Assembly (NCBI GenBank): GCA_003254905.1
Contig: QANU01006828.1
Coordinates: forward strand, 1,121,886 to 1,185,885
DNA from: Nissolia schottii
Lineage: Eukaryota; Streptophyta; Magnoliopsida; Fabales; Fabaceae
Direction: 5' to 3'
Length of the DNA stretch: 64,000 nt
Shown: piece by piece, positions 1 through 12,288 of the stretch
Layout: each line of letters starts with the position of its first letter
Position numbering within the stretch: the stretch's first letter is position 1
Notes under the pieces: model-generated
What the model was told of the DNA's origin: nothing
Seen by the model: the letters and a program-made list of their open reading frames with translations, nothing else
Databases searched by the model: none
Made by a program: the position numbers and the translations under genes

Positions 1-1492
1 TGTTTGAGGAACACTTTTGTTAGCACAAGACTTCCAGCCTCCACGGCCCTTTAGATTCCATGCTTTCATCAACTGCATGATTTCCATCTCACAGTTTTCA
101 GCCAACTAATTCCAGTCATCACTTAACATGACAGGGAAATTATTAACCAGATGGATGGCAAACTATGAAATTACGATAGTAGAAAGTTTATTCAATAACA
201 AATGATTCATCAATGAAAATACTACAAACAAATGCTTAGCTCAAGTGGCCACTTTTGTCAACCCTCCCTAGCCGGCAGCCACATACCAGGTATAGTATCA
301 GACCTCTTTGGTCCAGACTAACCTTTTTCCCCACAAAATAGAACTTCTCCATGATTTATAGTTGTCTCAATCCTATAATATTTGATCTAGTGATATAAAA
401 AAATCATATATCTGTAGCAGCAATAGTTAATACCTTTATTTACTTATGTGGTTTGATTGACTGTCATTTGTGCAGTACCATATACTTGTTTCAATCAATT
501 CACTTTTAGTGTGATTTCCTATGTTTTCTTTGCTAACAAAAACATCAGTAGTCGTATTAGGGATATCAGAAAATTGATATCAGAGCTATGAGGTTGTAAT
601 TGTTGCTGCAACAAACATGTAGTGCAATCTCAGTCAAAATATCATCACGCCGCCACTCCACAAACTTTTGCTAGACAATCCAATATAATGTAGAAAGCAA
701 GATATTTATCACGTGGTAAACCTTAAATCAAAATGTCTTAATTTAATGTAGTCGTTTGACAGTTCCATGCAAATATCAATCACCAACACAATCCGGCATC
801 AGGTGTCTAACACCTCCAATACCAAAATCATATACGGAGCACATTTTGCTAACTTCTGAGAAAAGAAATTCCCAGATTCACTAAGAAGTTTGTAGTTACT
901 TGTGCCATTTTAGACCACTGCTAAGAGTCCTAACAAGCAGTTCCAATGCAAGTTGTATATAAACAAAAGTGGAAAATCAATAAAAGTAAAAGACTTGTTC
1001 ACTGTATAGCATAAGTTTTCATTCACAAACATCGATTGAAGTAATACTGCACTAAACATGGAAGCTAGAATCAAAATTCAATAGAGAGTAAAGGTTGAAT
1101 ACCGCATTCCCAGTTGCATTGGCATCAGCACTCTCAGCCTCCATTAAAGGCCACAGCTTTTCAAAGACCTGAGGACTCCTATAAAGAGAACCCGGAGGAG
1201 CACGCTTGTGAACAACAACAACACCATTCTTTATACTCACAACGTCAAAGCTCAAGGAACCCATATACAACAACATCCCTGAAATATACAACAATGGCGC
1301 AAACAAAAGCAAGCCTCGCCTTCTAAAAACCGCCGACATAAGAACAAACACCAGCTTCTCCATTGAATTACTCTCCTTTGGCGAACCTCTGCCACAGCTG
1401 CCGCTCTTGCTCCGGCCATGCCGGAAGCGAGGGGACGGCGGCGGCGAGTTGCCGGAACGTGCTCCTCCACCCAAGCGGCTATACCCGTGCAT
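1..1492 (-). CDS. O-fucosyltransferase-like protein, 5' exons (partial)
   Basis: This is the N-terminal part of a plant O-fucosyltransferase family protein, a Golgi type II membrane glycosyltransferase. Two exons are visible on the minus strand: 1492-1103 (130 codons, phase 0, donor GTATTC) and 105-1 (35 codons, acceptor AATTAG), which continues beyond the left edge. The start is the ATG at 1492, followed by the family's MHGYSRLGGG opening and a Ser/Pro/Arg-rich cytosolic tail. A signal-anchor helix follows around residues 58-82 (LLLFAPLLYISGMLLYMG), then the KRAPPGSLYRSPQVFEKLWP stem typical of the family. Exon 2 has the family's WKSCANKS-type segment that precedes the GDP-fucose domain, which lies outside the window. 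The acceptor substrate cannot be inferred. The family call is firm; the paralogue is not assigned. Confidence 0.85.
106..1102 (-). other. Intron 1 of the O-fucosyltransferase-like gene
   Basis: AT-rich sequence between two exons whose phases match (both phase 0). It has a GT donor at 1102 and an AG acceptor at 106-107. No other coding signal or repeat was recognised in it. Confidence 0.8.
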
Positions 1493-2133
1493 TTGGATTC
1501 AAGATCCCCCGAGGATTGAGATCCGGGACCTGGAGTGATGGTTGCTGGTCGCACAACAAGATCCGAAATTGAGCTTGAAAGCGAAAAAAAATAATAAATA
1601 AAAAAGAATGCAATTTTGCGTAACGAGAATTTGAAATGAATGCGAGAGAAGGCGGAGCGTATGCGTATGTGAGGTTAAAATGGATGGTACTATAGGAAAT
1701 GGAGTATCTTTTTCCTTTTTCTTTTTAAATTAATTTTCAGAGAAAGGGGAAAGATTTTCTCGGAAAACAAATGGGCGATAATGGAGGAAAAAGAGTTTGT
1801 GGGAGATAAAGAGAGTGAGAGAATAATGCGTGGAAGGTAATGGAAATGGTAGTGGTACTACTACTCGTATTATGTATGGGTTTGGGAAGATTAAAACCCC
1901 CCGCGTCTCGCTGGAGTAAATAAATAGTAATGAAGATGATCTCCACATCACTACAAGCGCGCGTGTTGCCTTTAGTTTACAGAGTGACAGAGAATCAGCG
2001 ACCGTTGGTTCCCAGTTGACTAACTGTGAGAACGATGAGAAGATAATAATATATGAGTCACTTACATAGTTATTATGCTCTGTTTAGGTACTCAGATGTT
2101 TAAGTAGCTTTTGCAAATATTATTTCTACATTT
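1493..2133. other. 5' UTR and promoter side of the O-fucosyltransferase-like gene
   Basis: The stretch next to the start codon (1493 to about 1620) is mixed in composition and is probably 5' UTR. Beyond it the DNA becomes AT-rich. The open frames here have no family resemblance. No clear TATA box could be assigned. Confidence 0.4.
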
Positions 2134-2283
2134 CAACACATGATAAAATAAATATTATAAAATAAATAAATTTTATTATTAAATATTTATGCATATATAA
2201 ATATGTGTATATTTAATATTATTTATTTATATATTTAATAATATTAATTTTTTTATTTTATAATATTTATTTATTTGTGTGTC
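2134..2283. mobile_element. AT-rich palindromic MITE-like element
   Basis: This 150-bp stretch folds back on itself. The left arm, starting CAACACATGATAAAATAAAT, pairs with the reverse complement of the right arm, which ends TTTATTTATTTGTGTGTCG. The core is almost pure A/T. No convincing target-site duplication was found, so the family is open. The internal sequence resembles the Mutator-type MITE at 59471. Confidence 0.4.
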
Positions 2284-4027
2284 GTATAAATCGATACAAT
2301 ATCTATAAAATATATAAAGTGAATTTGAAAAGTAAATATCTTTTTATAACGTGAGTGCCAAAAGTGGGTGATGTCTAAGATGATTCGCCAAAGTTAATGA
2401 GCATGATGCACCTTAACATAAAAAGAAGGTACACCATGGATATACATCATCTACATAATTTATTTATCATAAAATATAATGTACATATAATCTATAGCTG
2501 GAAACATCAACTTGTTGGTGAACGTTCGATCACAAGTCACAACCTCCTCTCTCTCTCTCTTCCTCAAGCCCATCCTCCTCCTTACTTCTCCCTCTTTCTT
2601 CCTCTTCCTCCTCGGTGGCGCCCTCCACCGGCACGCCTCCGCTCCCACCCTCCTCCTCACTCAATCCCACTTCTTATGGGGCACTCTTCCCCTTGCCACG
2701 TCTGCAAGCTCCCCCCATTTCTAGGTCTTCGTAGGATCTACCAACTCTTTGTCCGCCCAGTTCCCTCCACCGCATAGTCATGTTATGTAGCACCCCTATA
2801 GAAAATTTGCTCAGCAATTTATGGAGCAAACCCGTAGGCCAAAAAGTGTAGAGATCTAGTTGCAAAAATTCTCCTACAAAATTCAGTGTGAAAAAAAAAA
2901 TAGAAATTTAATCTTTTTAATACTCACCAACACTTAGATAGATTATTTGAAGTCCATTTTCTTTTCATCTTGTTGGGTTCTTAATTTTGTTAAGAATTAA
3001 AGAATTTTGGCACTATGTGATTTTGGGTCACAAGCAAATTTTATTTTATTTTTATTGTTTTCAAGTTTCAACTACCATTTGGGAATGATAGCAATCCATT
3101 TGGGGGAGACCTTGAATCAATCCTTTATCATCTCATTTGAAGGTTGTGTTAGGTGCACAATTGCGTCTACCAGATTAGTTGTGTTCAGGCAGTGATAGTG
3201 GTGCTATGAAGATCACAATCTCGAGGGGAAAGCGGGGGGAAGAAGATCAGTTATTTACATTTCAACCGCTTATAGCAGACTGTAATCAACTGTGGTCTAG
3301 TGTTATGCCACACACAGCATCATGCTCACTAATTCTAAGGTGCATAAAAGACATCACCCCAAAAGCGATACAACTGTGATATAGAAAGGAACTTTGATTT
3401 CAGGAAATTATTTGATTCAATTTGAATATCAGACGGAAATTGAAACTAAGTCAGTGTTAAAGCTCACGTGTACACTTCAATTTGTTTTCAATGCCCAAAT
3501 ATCTTAAACAAAAAATTAGTTTTATACTATATGAACCTATACAATGATACAACAAATATCAATAAGATAAAATTGTTCAGATACAAATAGCACACTAAAC
3601 ATTGAATAGTATAAAATTTTATACAATATATTCTTTATATTATTACCATTAGATTTTATATTATCATATATACCATCATGTTTTATCCTTTACTATATAA
3701 CAAACATGACCTAATTTTCTATTGAATATTTCATTTGATTAGCAAAGAAGTTATGAGTTTAATATCAAGGTTAGAATATTTCTCTAAATCTTTTGAGTGT
3801 TTACATCATCTATCAAAGTGTGAATATCGCATCAATAACTACTCACATTCTTATATGATCTAAAGATTTTTCTTATTATCAACTATGCCAATCATTCTTT
3901 GATTTATTTTTCTATTGATTATTATTTTTACAAAAATCTCAAATTTAAAAATATTACCATATTTATCTTTCTAAAAAACTAAATGGATTTTGCTAAGGAG
4001 TTAAAAATAGAAATATGAATTCTTAAC
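2284..4027. other. Intergenic region, no gene recognised
   Basis: A pyrimidine-rich block (about 2540-2780, CT and CCTCC runs) gives long open frames in several phases. These are low-complexity translations with no domain, and I treat them as non-coding. The rest is AT-rich with nothing identifiable. Confidence 0.5.
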
Positions 4028-4774
4028 GGGGCGTGTGGTTCCCGGAATCTTCTCACATTCCTTGGAATGTGGCATTGGGAATGTACCATTTTCATGTTTG
4101 GTTCAAGATTTTAAAACCCATTCTCGGATAACTTGTATTCCCAAGAATGAAAATTGTGTTTCCCACCTCCCCACAGGATTGTTAAATTTCCATAGAATTG
4201 AAATGTTTTGACACATGAAAAGACCAAATTGCCCACAAACCTCATACCCTAGGTTAACACCACTCATCGGTCGAAAACTACCGGCTGGTGACCGACCACC
4301 TTCGGCTAGTAACTGATCACCTCCAGCTAGTGATTGACCACCACTGACCGACGATCGACGATCGACCACCGTCAGCCAGCAACAAACCACCAATCGACTG
4401 ACAACGGACCACCGCCTGAATAGGTGACGAACCATTGCCGATAGGGACGAACCACTACAGAATGACAATGGACCACCATCAAACAGTGACGGAACACCAT
4501 CCGAACACTGTCAAACCATTGTCGGATGGCACTGGACCACCGCCACAATACCAGACCAATACCAAACGATGACGAACCACCATCTACATACATTGTTTTG
4601 TCATAGATATTTTTGTAAAAATATATTGTAGTCCCGAAAATATTACTAAAAATTTAATTTACAATCAAACGTTTTTAAAACATATTTTTAAAAAAACTTT
4701 TCACAGGAATAACATTCCTATGAATAGTATTTCAAAAAATAAAATAAAAAAAATATTTCACGACCCACATGCCC
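4028..4774. mobile_element. PIF/Harbinger (Tourist-like) non-autonomous element
   Basis: The left end GGGGCGTGTGGTTC and the inverted right end GGGCATGTGGGTC form imperfect terminal inverted repeats. They are flanked by TAA on both sides (one or two extra bases at the left), the target preference of PIF/Harbinger elements. Subterminal GGAATG/CATTCC motifs, common in such elements, lie just inside both ends. There is no transposase. The middle (about 4255-4570) is a degenerate run of GACCACC-type units. Confidence 0.6.
4255..4575. repeat. Degenerate GACCACC minisatellite inside the Harbinger-like element
   Basis: Motifs such as GACCACC, GGACCACCG, TGACGAACCACC and CGACGATCGACGATCGACC recur every 20-35 bases over about 320 bp. 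This stretch is much richer in GC than the flanks. The open frames on the minus strand here come from the repeat. Confidence 0.6.
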
Positions 4775-4775
4775 T

Positions 4776-5349
4776 AAAGCTACACTAAAACTACTCTTAA
4801 GGATAAACTAAATGATTTTTCTTCTTGTATTCATTCACCATAATAAATACACTTGCAGGACATATAGAACATTCTATAATGATACACGTCACTCTTTAAT
4901 TTCTTATAATAATAGCCCGTTATCATCATATATTATTCCTAAAATATTCCTAATTATTCTAATATAATATTCATTCCTAACAAAATATTTAGAGCTTCCA
5001 TTGCATTTTTCTTGATTCTAAAACTTGTTGGCAAAAATAAAATTGAGCTGTACAACTATTTTAAATCTCTAAAAATATTTGCGTGATAAAATGATGTTAA
5101 CGTGACTAACATGATTTATGCGCGTCTTGAAGACTACAATAAATGATCCCATGTTGGATGACATGGTTTGGAAAACATAAATTTGTAGTGAAATATCGTA
5201 TAAATGTTACATAACAGCAGACTAGGTTTGATTTAATTTGAGCCTTATTTAACAGTACATTCATTCTCAAGCATGAGCACCAGAAACCAAGTCACCAAGA
5301 ACACAAGGTTCAGCTTACAAGCATTTATTCCTTCAGGAGATACCGTGAA
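4776..5349. other. Intergenic spacer and 3' UTR of the reductase gene
   Basis: AT-rich spacer. The part from about 5220 to 5349 is presumably the 3' UTR of the minus-strand reductase gene. Nothing else recognised. Confidence 0.4.
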
Positions 5350-8300
5350 TTAAAAGTTGGTGAACTTCTTTTCTTTCAGGCTTTCAACGGTCTCCTTGAG
5401 GCTCACTTCCAAAGGAGTGAATTCAATTCCCAAGCTCTTTGCCTTTTCTTTAGAAACCTGATATGTTGGCACATATGGCTTATCGTCTGCGCACCTGGTA
5501 GTGTTGATGAAAAGGTGAAAACGATATTAGAAAAACTAAAACAAGAAAAATTAGAATTATCAAATATTACAAATGTTACACACACAAAAATTGAGAGAAT
5601 GTTATAGTAACCATCAACCTATGAATTTAAACTTTGAACCTCGACATTTGTAGGACCTACCCAAGAACTCCAATTTGTAATGATTTTTGTAGTATAAGTT
5701 TACACAACAATAAATTATGACTTAAGGTATAAAATATGGAGAAAAAGGATTAGCCACAACCTCCCATTAATTGACACACATGCGTGCTTGAGCACGCAAA
5801 TAAACAACAGTTACATGTCACAATATATCAAACCAACGTTTCCAATGGTCCACCAACTCTTGGTACAATTAACTCAGATTACAGAGCATCAGAAACCAAG
5901 TCCTATATGGCAGGAGTGAGGGACGGGTGATGAAGTCAATATTTCAAGTACATCAAGAACATCAAAAAGTACAGAACACTGAAGGAAGGAATAAAATAAC
6001 CGGAGGCTTAGAAGTTAGACCTATCACACCACTATGTATATGTGTGAACTATGAACTGTGAACATATTCAGGGCAAGCTGAACGGCCAAAACACAGTTTT
6101 GAGTCATGTGGTTCACGTGAATTACAGATATAAAATTAGAATTTGTAATGAATATTGTGACTATAAGACGGGTACCGCGTACTAGAATAGTTGAAAATAC
6201 TGACCAGCAAGCTATGCTAGTATTGCAGTATTCTAATGCCTCGCACAAGTCAAAAATTGAAAATAACATACAGACTTCTTTTCTAGTTAATGCTTTACCA
6301 TATCACAAGGATTTCAGGACAAAATCAATTAGCACAATTAGCTTTCTATGTGGAATCCTAGATTCATTACAACTATTCCTAGGCTCATGCAGAACAACTA
6401 ACTATATCATTCCCACATCCAAAGTTTTATAACCTAAAGAGCTCTAGCATTTTTTTTTTCTTTCTATTTACAAGGTTTGCTGTTCATTTGGAAATACAAA
6501 GCCCCCTCTGAGGTTAGTTATCTGTTCGGACAGAAATATTCAATTAAGGTTATCACTATATGAGCAGTTAAAGATTGAAAGACCATACAAATCCGGGCAT
6601 ATGAATCACGTGCTGTGCTTGTTCTGAAATCCTGATATTCAACGCTTATAAGCTTACTAATCTCAGAAATATGCATCTGAAGAGCAAAACATTTTCTAGA
6701 CCTTTTCAATAAGTTACATTTTAGATATAAATTAAATAAAAAACTAAATCAATATCAATAATGAGAGAGCCTTTTCAGCTCTGAATTGAGTTTTCAAACA
6801 GGCAAGGAAAGGGTTAAAAAAATGGGCGTTCAGCAAATGGGGACTTGTGTGGATATATTTATATGCATTCTTGAACCTATCAACCGATCCAAATATTAAA
6901 CTTACTTCTCCGGAAGTGGTAATGTTGGGTACAAATCACGTAAAATCTTCACAATTTCCGAGTAGTGTACCACTCTCTCAACCAAACAATATCTTCCACT
7001 AGCTGAAGCAATCTCATACGCCTGGATATGAGCATTTGCAACATCTTTCACATTGACCCATCCAAAAGTAGCATTTGGAAATGTTTGTGCACCTGTAATA
7101 AGGAAGAGGAAGAGTTTCTTCTATTAAGCAAGAGGAAGAATCTTTTCAGTGGAAAAACAAATATATTTGAACCACATAGGAACAGACAATGTTCACATAC
7201 AAAAACTAAACAATCAACCAATGACATACTCAAGAAAACCATTGACATATCAAGCAAAAAAAAAAACTAATAATAATAAATTATCAGACGATAATCAAGC
7301 TGGAAACGAAAAGGAAATATGCTCTCATCAAGCTCAACAATTACTGCTTTATTAAAATTTGCATACCTTGAATATAGGTATAGATTGTACTTGGTATATA
7401 TCATATTCTATTTTCATTCCCATTTCCATATTTTTCTATTTCCCTTTTCACTTTGCTTAATCCATAAAAAGTAGTGTCAAAAGTATCATGTAATTATCTA
7501 GATGCAGGCAACACCTAACAGAAATTTCAAAATTACCATTAACTAAGTTCAAAACTGCAGCAGCACTTGTATTAAGGACTGGTTGCAGGAGGGGCCCAAT
7601 CACCATTGCTGGGTTAATAGCAACCATGTCAATGTTGTTTTCTTTTACAAATTTCCAGGCAGCATCTTCAGCAAGTGTCTTTGAAAGCACATACCACAAC
7701 TGAAAACATAAATAGGAGATGGTCAGTGTATGCCAGAAGTGTATGCCAGAAAGAAAAAGGAAATGGAATGAAAGCCCAAGAGCCTGGTAGCATAATATAC
7801 ACAACCAATTACATATGTTGATATGGAACAAATACATCAGTAGCAAATAGCAATTGTCTACTGCATAAAGTTTTTTTCGGACACAGTTTAGGGGGAGGGG
7901 AGGCTCTCCCCATTCAAAGGCTAGGGCAGCCAAAACCTCAAAGAGGATTTACGGTGGGATAATAGATCACCTACCAAGAGGGGACCCCTGAATTCAAGCC
8001 CAAGTCTTGTAGTTGACATGAGCAATTAGGCAAACAGGTGAGAACACCCCCACTGGCTAGTGCATACAAGATTGAAACTCCTAGACTGTTCTCAAATATT
8101 ACTAGTAAAATGGAAAACAACTAAAGCAGTTTATAAAGTTACAAGCCCATCTCTGCATCAAAATCACAGGCACAGAATCTCAAAATTACAACAAAATGAA
8201 ATGAATCAAATCAACCAATATCAAGTTTTCAAATGAGATGAAGTTAAAATGAGACATTAGCCTTTGATTTCCTTGAAGGTGGGTAATAATCTCACATTAG

Positions 8301-10269
8301 TTGATGGGAGACCTTTCAGTAGGAGATGTTCCTTACAACTATGCCTTTCCATGTCTGTATTGTCTTTCTTATTACGTAGTTCTATTCATAATTTATATAC
8401 TGTCCAAGATTCAGTTTATTCATTGAACTTCCAATTTTCTGCAATTTAAATGATAGGGAAATTCTGAATTGGAATAAGCTGATGCCATGAGTAGAAGGAG
8501 GCTTGCATGCCTTCAAGAAACCAAGAGGGTTGGAAACAAGTTGAGGAACTAGACACTTCAAAACACTGATACATCACTTTAGTTAGAGTAAGAAATAGGG
8601 TGATTATTATTGTGGATAAAACGTGAATGAATAAGATGTTAGAAGGATTATAGATACTAGGAGGATGGCCTTAAAAATTTTCATCAAACAGGACACATTC
8701 AAGATCATATAGGTTGTATGAATCCGAAGTAGGAGATGACAAACAACAAAAAGTAAAATTTTGAGAAAGTTCTGGAAGGATTAATTCATGAAACAACAAA
8801 GGATGAAAATAATTTTTTAGGAGGGGATATATATGTTGTTGCGGGAAGAGGTGCAAGGGAATACATGAGGTTTCATGGTGAATATGGTCTTGGTTAATCA
8901 AATGTCCAGCTTGACCACCCAGCATAGAGGAACACATTATCACATACAAAACTTAAGTTTTAAGCTCAAGAAAATTTATTTCATTCCAATAAGCATAACA
9001 GATAGAAAGAGTTGCAAGGATTGTAAAGCTAGGTTCTGGCCCTTCTGGTCTGGATATGCATGTTAAGAGAAAAGAGAGCTCATCAAAACAGAAAACCCAA
9101 GGATAAGTGGCAGGCAGCTAAAGAATCGAAATACTTGGTATTAATGAGAAATCTATTTTAAAAAAAGAGATTTGGGAGCAAAACATATTGAGGGAACTGG
9201 GAAGTGATGGCCTGGGCTGGGGGATTAGAAGGGTAGCAAGCAAAAGTGGTTCTTGTTGAATCAAAAGTATTTGACCCTAACAGTAAATAATAATGGTGGT
9301 GGGAGGTAACTGCCCAAGAGAAGGTTAACATTAAAAGAGTGCTGTAAAGCCTCTTCATTGCAACAAGTGTGAAAACTAGAAAAGTATCAATCAGCTAAAA
9401 ACGATACTAACAAGACAGCAAGCCAGGCCAAATCCAAAGCTTTTGAGGGATTACATCAATTTCCCCCCTCCAAAACAGCGGAGAAACATATCTAAAATTT
9501 TTTTCCTTAACAAAAGAACAAGTTTTAGGGACAAGGCGGCACATACGCTCGACTCCCTGCAGAAATCTGGATCGGAAAACCAAGTCTCATCAACTACGAC
9601 ATCGGGAGTCCGAGGCCTTCCAGTATATGCAACTGCAGCAACAGAAGAGGTTAAAACAACACGCTTCACAGACGGGGATTTAGCACATGATCTAAGAACA
9701 TTGAGTGTTCCTTTCACTGCTGGATCTAGTAATTCAGCCTGAAAAAGACACAGCAACAACAACGCTCAACTCCAACGTTATGTCATGAAAAGACAAGCAA
9801 AAATGAAATGCATAATGGAATGAACCTGTGGATCCTTGACATCATGGTAAAAGGGAGATGCTGTATGAAAGACACCATGACAGCCCTGAACAACAGAGTC
9901 AAAGCAACCTTCTTCCAGGAGATTTGCCTTGAACAGGTGCAGTCTATCCTTAGCACCGTCTAGGTTAACCAAGTGGTCCACCTTTCTGCTATCATCTGCA
10001 CGCAATCAATCTTTTAGTTAAGGAAACGTAAATATCTACACCATGCTAATGATCACAACCAGGAGAACCGTATCAATCAATAATCACAATCAAGAGAACG
10101 GAAATCCAGGTGATAGTTGAAATATTTGGGGGGAAAAAAAGGACCGACTTGGGTCGCGAACAGTGGCCTTGACGGTGTAACCGCGATTGAGAAGATGCTT
10201 GACGATCCATGAAGCGATATAACCGGAAGCACCGGTGACACATACCACCTTTTCGACGCTACTGCTCAT
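5350..10269 (-). CDS. Cinnamoyl-CoA-reductase-like NADPH-dependent reductase
   Basis: This is a short-chain dehydrogenase of the plant CCR/DFR/phenylacetaldehyde-reductase superfamily, a soluble NADPH enzyme that reduces an aldehyde or CoA-thioester carbonyl. Six exons join in frame: 10269-10149, 9995-9826, 9738-9547, 7699-7537, 7092-6906 and 5494-5350, giving 325 aa, the usual family length. Residues 11-19 are the Rossmann loop [20 protein letters not shown] (about 127-137) supplies the catalytic serine, and YVLSK (164-168) is the Tyr/Lys pair. [13 protein letters not shown] and the C-terminal KFTNF ending are family-like. The signature KNWYCYGK of true lignin CCRs is absent (RESSLWYVLSK here), so the protein fits the CCR-like, CAD1 or phenylacetaldehyde reductase branch better. 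Its substrate is unknown. The start is the ATG at 10269, directly before the nucleotide-binding strand. Confidence 0.9.
7858..8070 (-). mobile_element. tRNA-derived SINE in intron 3 of the reductase gene
   Basis: Read on the minus strand, a box A-like TAGCCAGTGGG is followed about 58 bases later (start to start) by a box B-like GGCTTGAATTC. The element ends in a short A run at 7871. Imperfect target duplications CTAGTGCATACAAG (8057-8070) and CTACTGCATAAAG (7858-7870) flank a body of about 186 bp. The boxes are diverged, so it is an old copy. Confidence 0.5.
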
Positions 10270-11105
10270 TCTTCAATCTTTAGTTCAGCACCTCGCCTCC
10301 TTTCTTTCCTCCTCTGCGAGCTGCTATTATCCTGTTCTTATGTAACTATTGTTTAGGGATAATTACACGCACCATATATCGGAAAAAGTGTCCCGATGGC
10401 TTGCGGACTCCTTTGAATACTATGTATACTGGAACTTCACAGGGAAACTGTTCTCCAACTTGGGTGCGCCAGTTGTATAAACCCTGCTGCTGTGGGTCCC
10501 GCGCTATTAAATGTGTACAGGGAGATTTTGCTGGGCCTTTGAGTTGACGTCAGTTTTAATTTGGGTGGCCCGTGCAGGTTGATGGCGGTGACTGGTAGAG
10601 AGGCCCTTGGGGGCCACGGTTTATCATGTGTGTAGAAGGTGCGGGATAGAGAGGCCTCTAGCTCATGGTTTTTATTATTTGTTAAGCAATACAATTTATT
10701 CTGTCAGTTAATGGTTTGGGCCAAAACTGAATGTATAATTTGCCAACAAAGCCCTACATTTTTTTTTTTGTTTTTGTTGCCTTTGTGTAAAATATTTGTT
10801 GGTTGAAATAAAATTTACTCTCTTATCTTAATGGTTTATTGAACTTCCTTATCTTCTTCTTACCTTTCAAATTTTCAGCATAGCAGTCGAACAGATATTT
10901 TATATCAATGGAGATTATGGTTAAGAGATATTTTTAAATAAACACATGCCTAAGAATTATCTCTTAAGCGCGCACACACACAAAAATTCACCTTTTAGAT
11001 ATGAGAAAATGTAATTTTTTTTATTTCATATGAGATATCGTTTTGATTTACACTTTTTTTTTATTATTAAATAAAAGTTTAATTAGCTAAATCTTATTCA
11101 AAATA
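10270..11105. other. Upstream region of the reductase gene
   Basis: The 10270-10700 part is moderately GC-rich and would hold the 5' UTR and promoter of the minus-strand reductase. The rest is AT-rich. No defined element was recognised. Confidence 0.4.
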
Positions 11106-11110
11106 ACGTA

Positions 11111-11318
11111 TGTTAAACATCGTGGAGAAACAGATAAATGGGGCACAGAAAAATATAAGAGAAAGCTAAAAAACAGAGAAAGTACTATTGTATATAGTGA
11201 GTTGTCAATTTACAATAGATGGTGAGCCTATTTATAGGCTGAAAACCTAACGGGCAAAAACAAATTACAATCAATTACAAATCAAATCAATCAAAATCTA
11301 ACATCATTATTCTTAACA
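11111..11318 (-). repeat. 3' LTR of the TRIM
   Basis: Terminal repeat next to the polypurine tract (CTCCCCTCTCAA on the plus strand at 11319-11330). It is very similar to the 11479-11700 repeat but shorter, mainly because of an indel in the AACCTAA-AAAACAAATTA part. Confidence 0.9.
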
Positions 11319-11478
11319 CTCCCCTCTCAACTTAAAGATCCACTAGCTTTTCACAATCGAAGGTTGTTAACGGAAAACAAGAACGGAGCCAAAGAGTTGT
11401 ACAGAAAACATTGGGGACTACACAGAGGCAACATCAGAGACGAGATTGCTCACGTAGGGTGTCATGACTCTAATACCA

Positions 11479-11700
11479 TGTTAAACATCGTGAAGAAACA
11501 GATAAATTAGGTACAGAAAAATATAGGAGAAAGATAGAAAACAGAGAAAGTACAATTCTATATACTGAGTTGTCAATTTACAATAGAGGATAAACCTATT
11601 TATAAGCTGAAAACCTAATGATCAAAACTCAAAGGCCAAAAACAAATTATAGTTAATTACAAATCAAATCAATCAAAATCTAATATCATTATTATTAACA
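11479..11700 (-). repeat. 5' LTR of the TRIM
   Basis: Terminal repeat next to the tRNA-Met-type primer-binding site, which occupies about 11463-11478 on the minus strand. Confidence 0.9.
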
Positions 11701-11705
11701 ACGTA

Positions 11706-12288
11706 TAAGACAATATTTCAACATACAAATAACTCAATTTTTTGTTCATTTATTTTGATTTTTTATCCTACCTAATAACATGCATTATGTGATGCATTTT
11801 TTTGCGCTTCTGAAACAACATCACAAAATAATCACCGAAAAATTACCTTAAAAAAAATTTTGATCTGCTTTGATCGGAAAGTGGATGGAAATGAATTCTC
11901 ATCCTAACAATTGTCGTATTATTATATTCAGTCGTCTTAGGGAAGGTAAAACACACACATTTAAATGTGATCCATATACCCGAAAGTGGATAGGTTGGGC
12001 TATGCGGGTGCGTCAGTTAAGCTGCCCGCGCATTTTAATCCCAGACAGCATAGCATAGCTAACGTACACCGGAAAAGCCTCCACACAATTCGGTTAAAAT
12101 GAGCATATTCTCTATCTCACTATCTCGTCCGTTTCTTAGTTTCATCTCTGTCTCAGTGATCTTCTGTTTCTCCATCCCTTTTTCTCCGTTTAGATAAAAA
12201 ATAATCTTCTCGCTTCTCCGTATTGTCATCGTTACCGTTTGCAGCACACACCCAGAGACGATAAAATCCGTTCCTCTATCGGTACTGT
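11706..12288. other. Promoter and 5' UTR of the UPF0301 gene
   Basis: From about 12090 to 12288 the plus strand is pyrimidine-rich (TCTCACTATCTCGTCCG, CTTCTGTTTCTCC), typical of a plant 5' UTR. It leads directly into the ATG at 12289. No clear TATA box was found. Confidence 0.4.

Larger units (their letters stand above)
11106..11705 (-). mobile_element. TRIM (terminal-repeat retrotransposon in miniature)
   Basis: Two direct repeats, 11111-11318 (208 bp) and 11479-11700 (222 bp), both start TGTTAA and end TTAACA. They flank only 160 bp of internal DNA. The target-site duplication ACGTA is perfect (11106-11110 and 11701-11705). In minus orientation the first LTR (11700-11479) is followed immediately by TGGTATTAGAGTCATG, a close match to the initiator-methionine tRNA primer-binding site. 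TTGAGAGGGGAG, a polypurine tract, abuts the second LTR. There is no gag or pol. These are all the diagnostic parts of a TRIM, so boundaries and orientation are secure. Confidence 0.93.

Noticed and set aside
2397-2777. 126-codon open frame with Pro/Leu/Ser-rich tail
   Set aside because: It comes from a CT-rich low-complexity block that is open in several frames. No domain or gene context.
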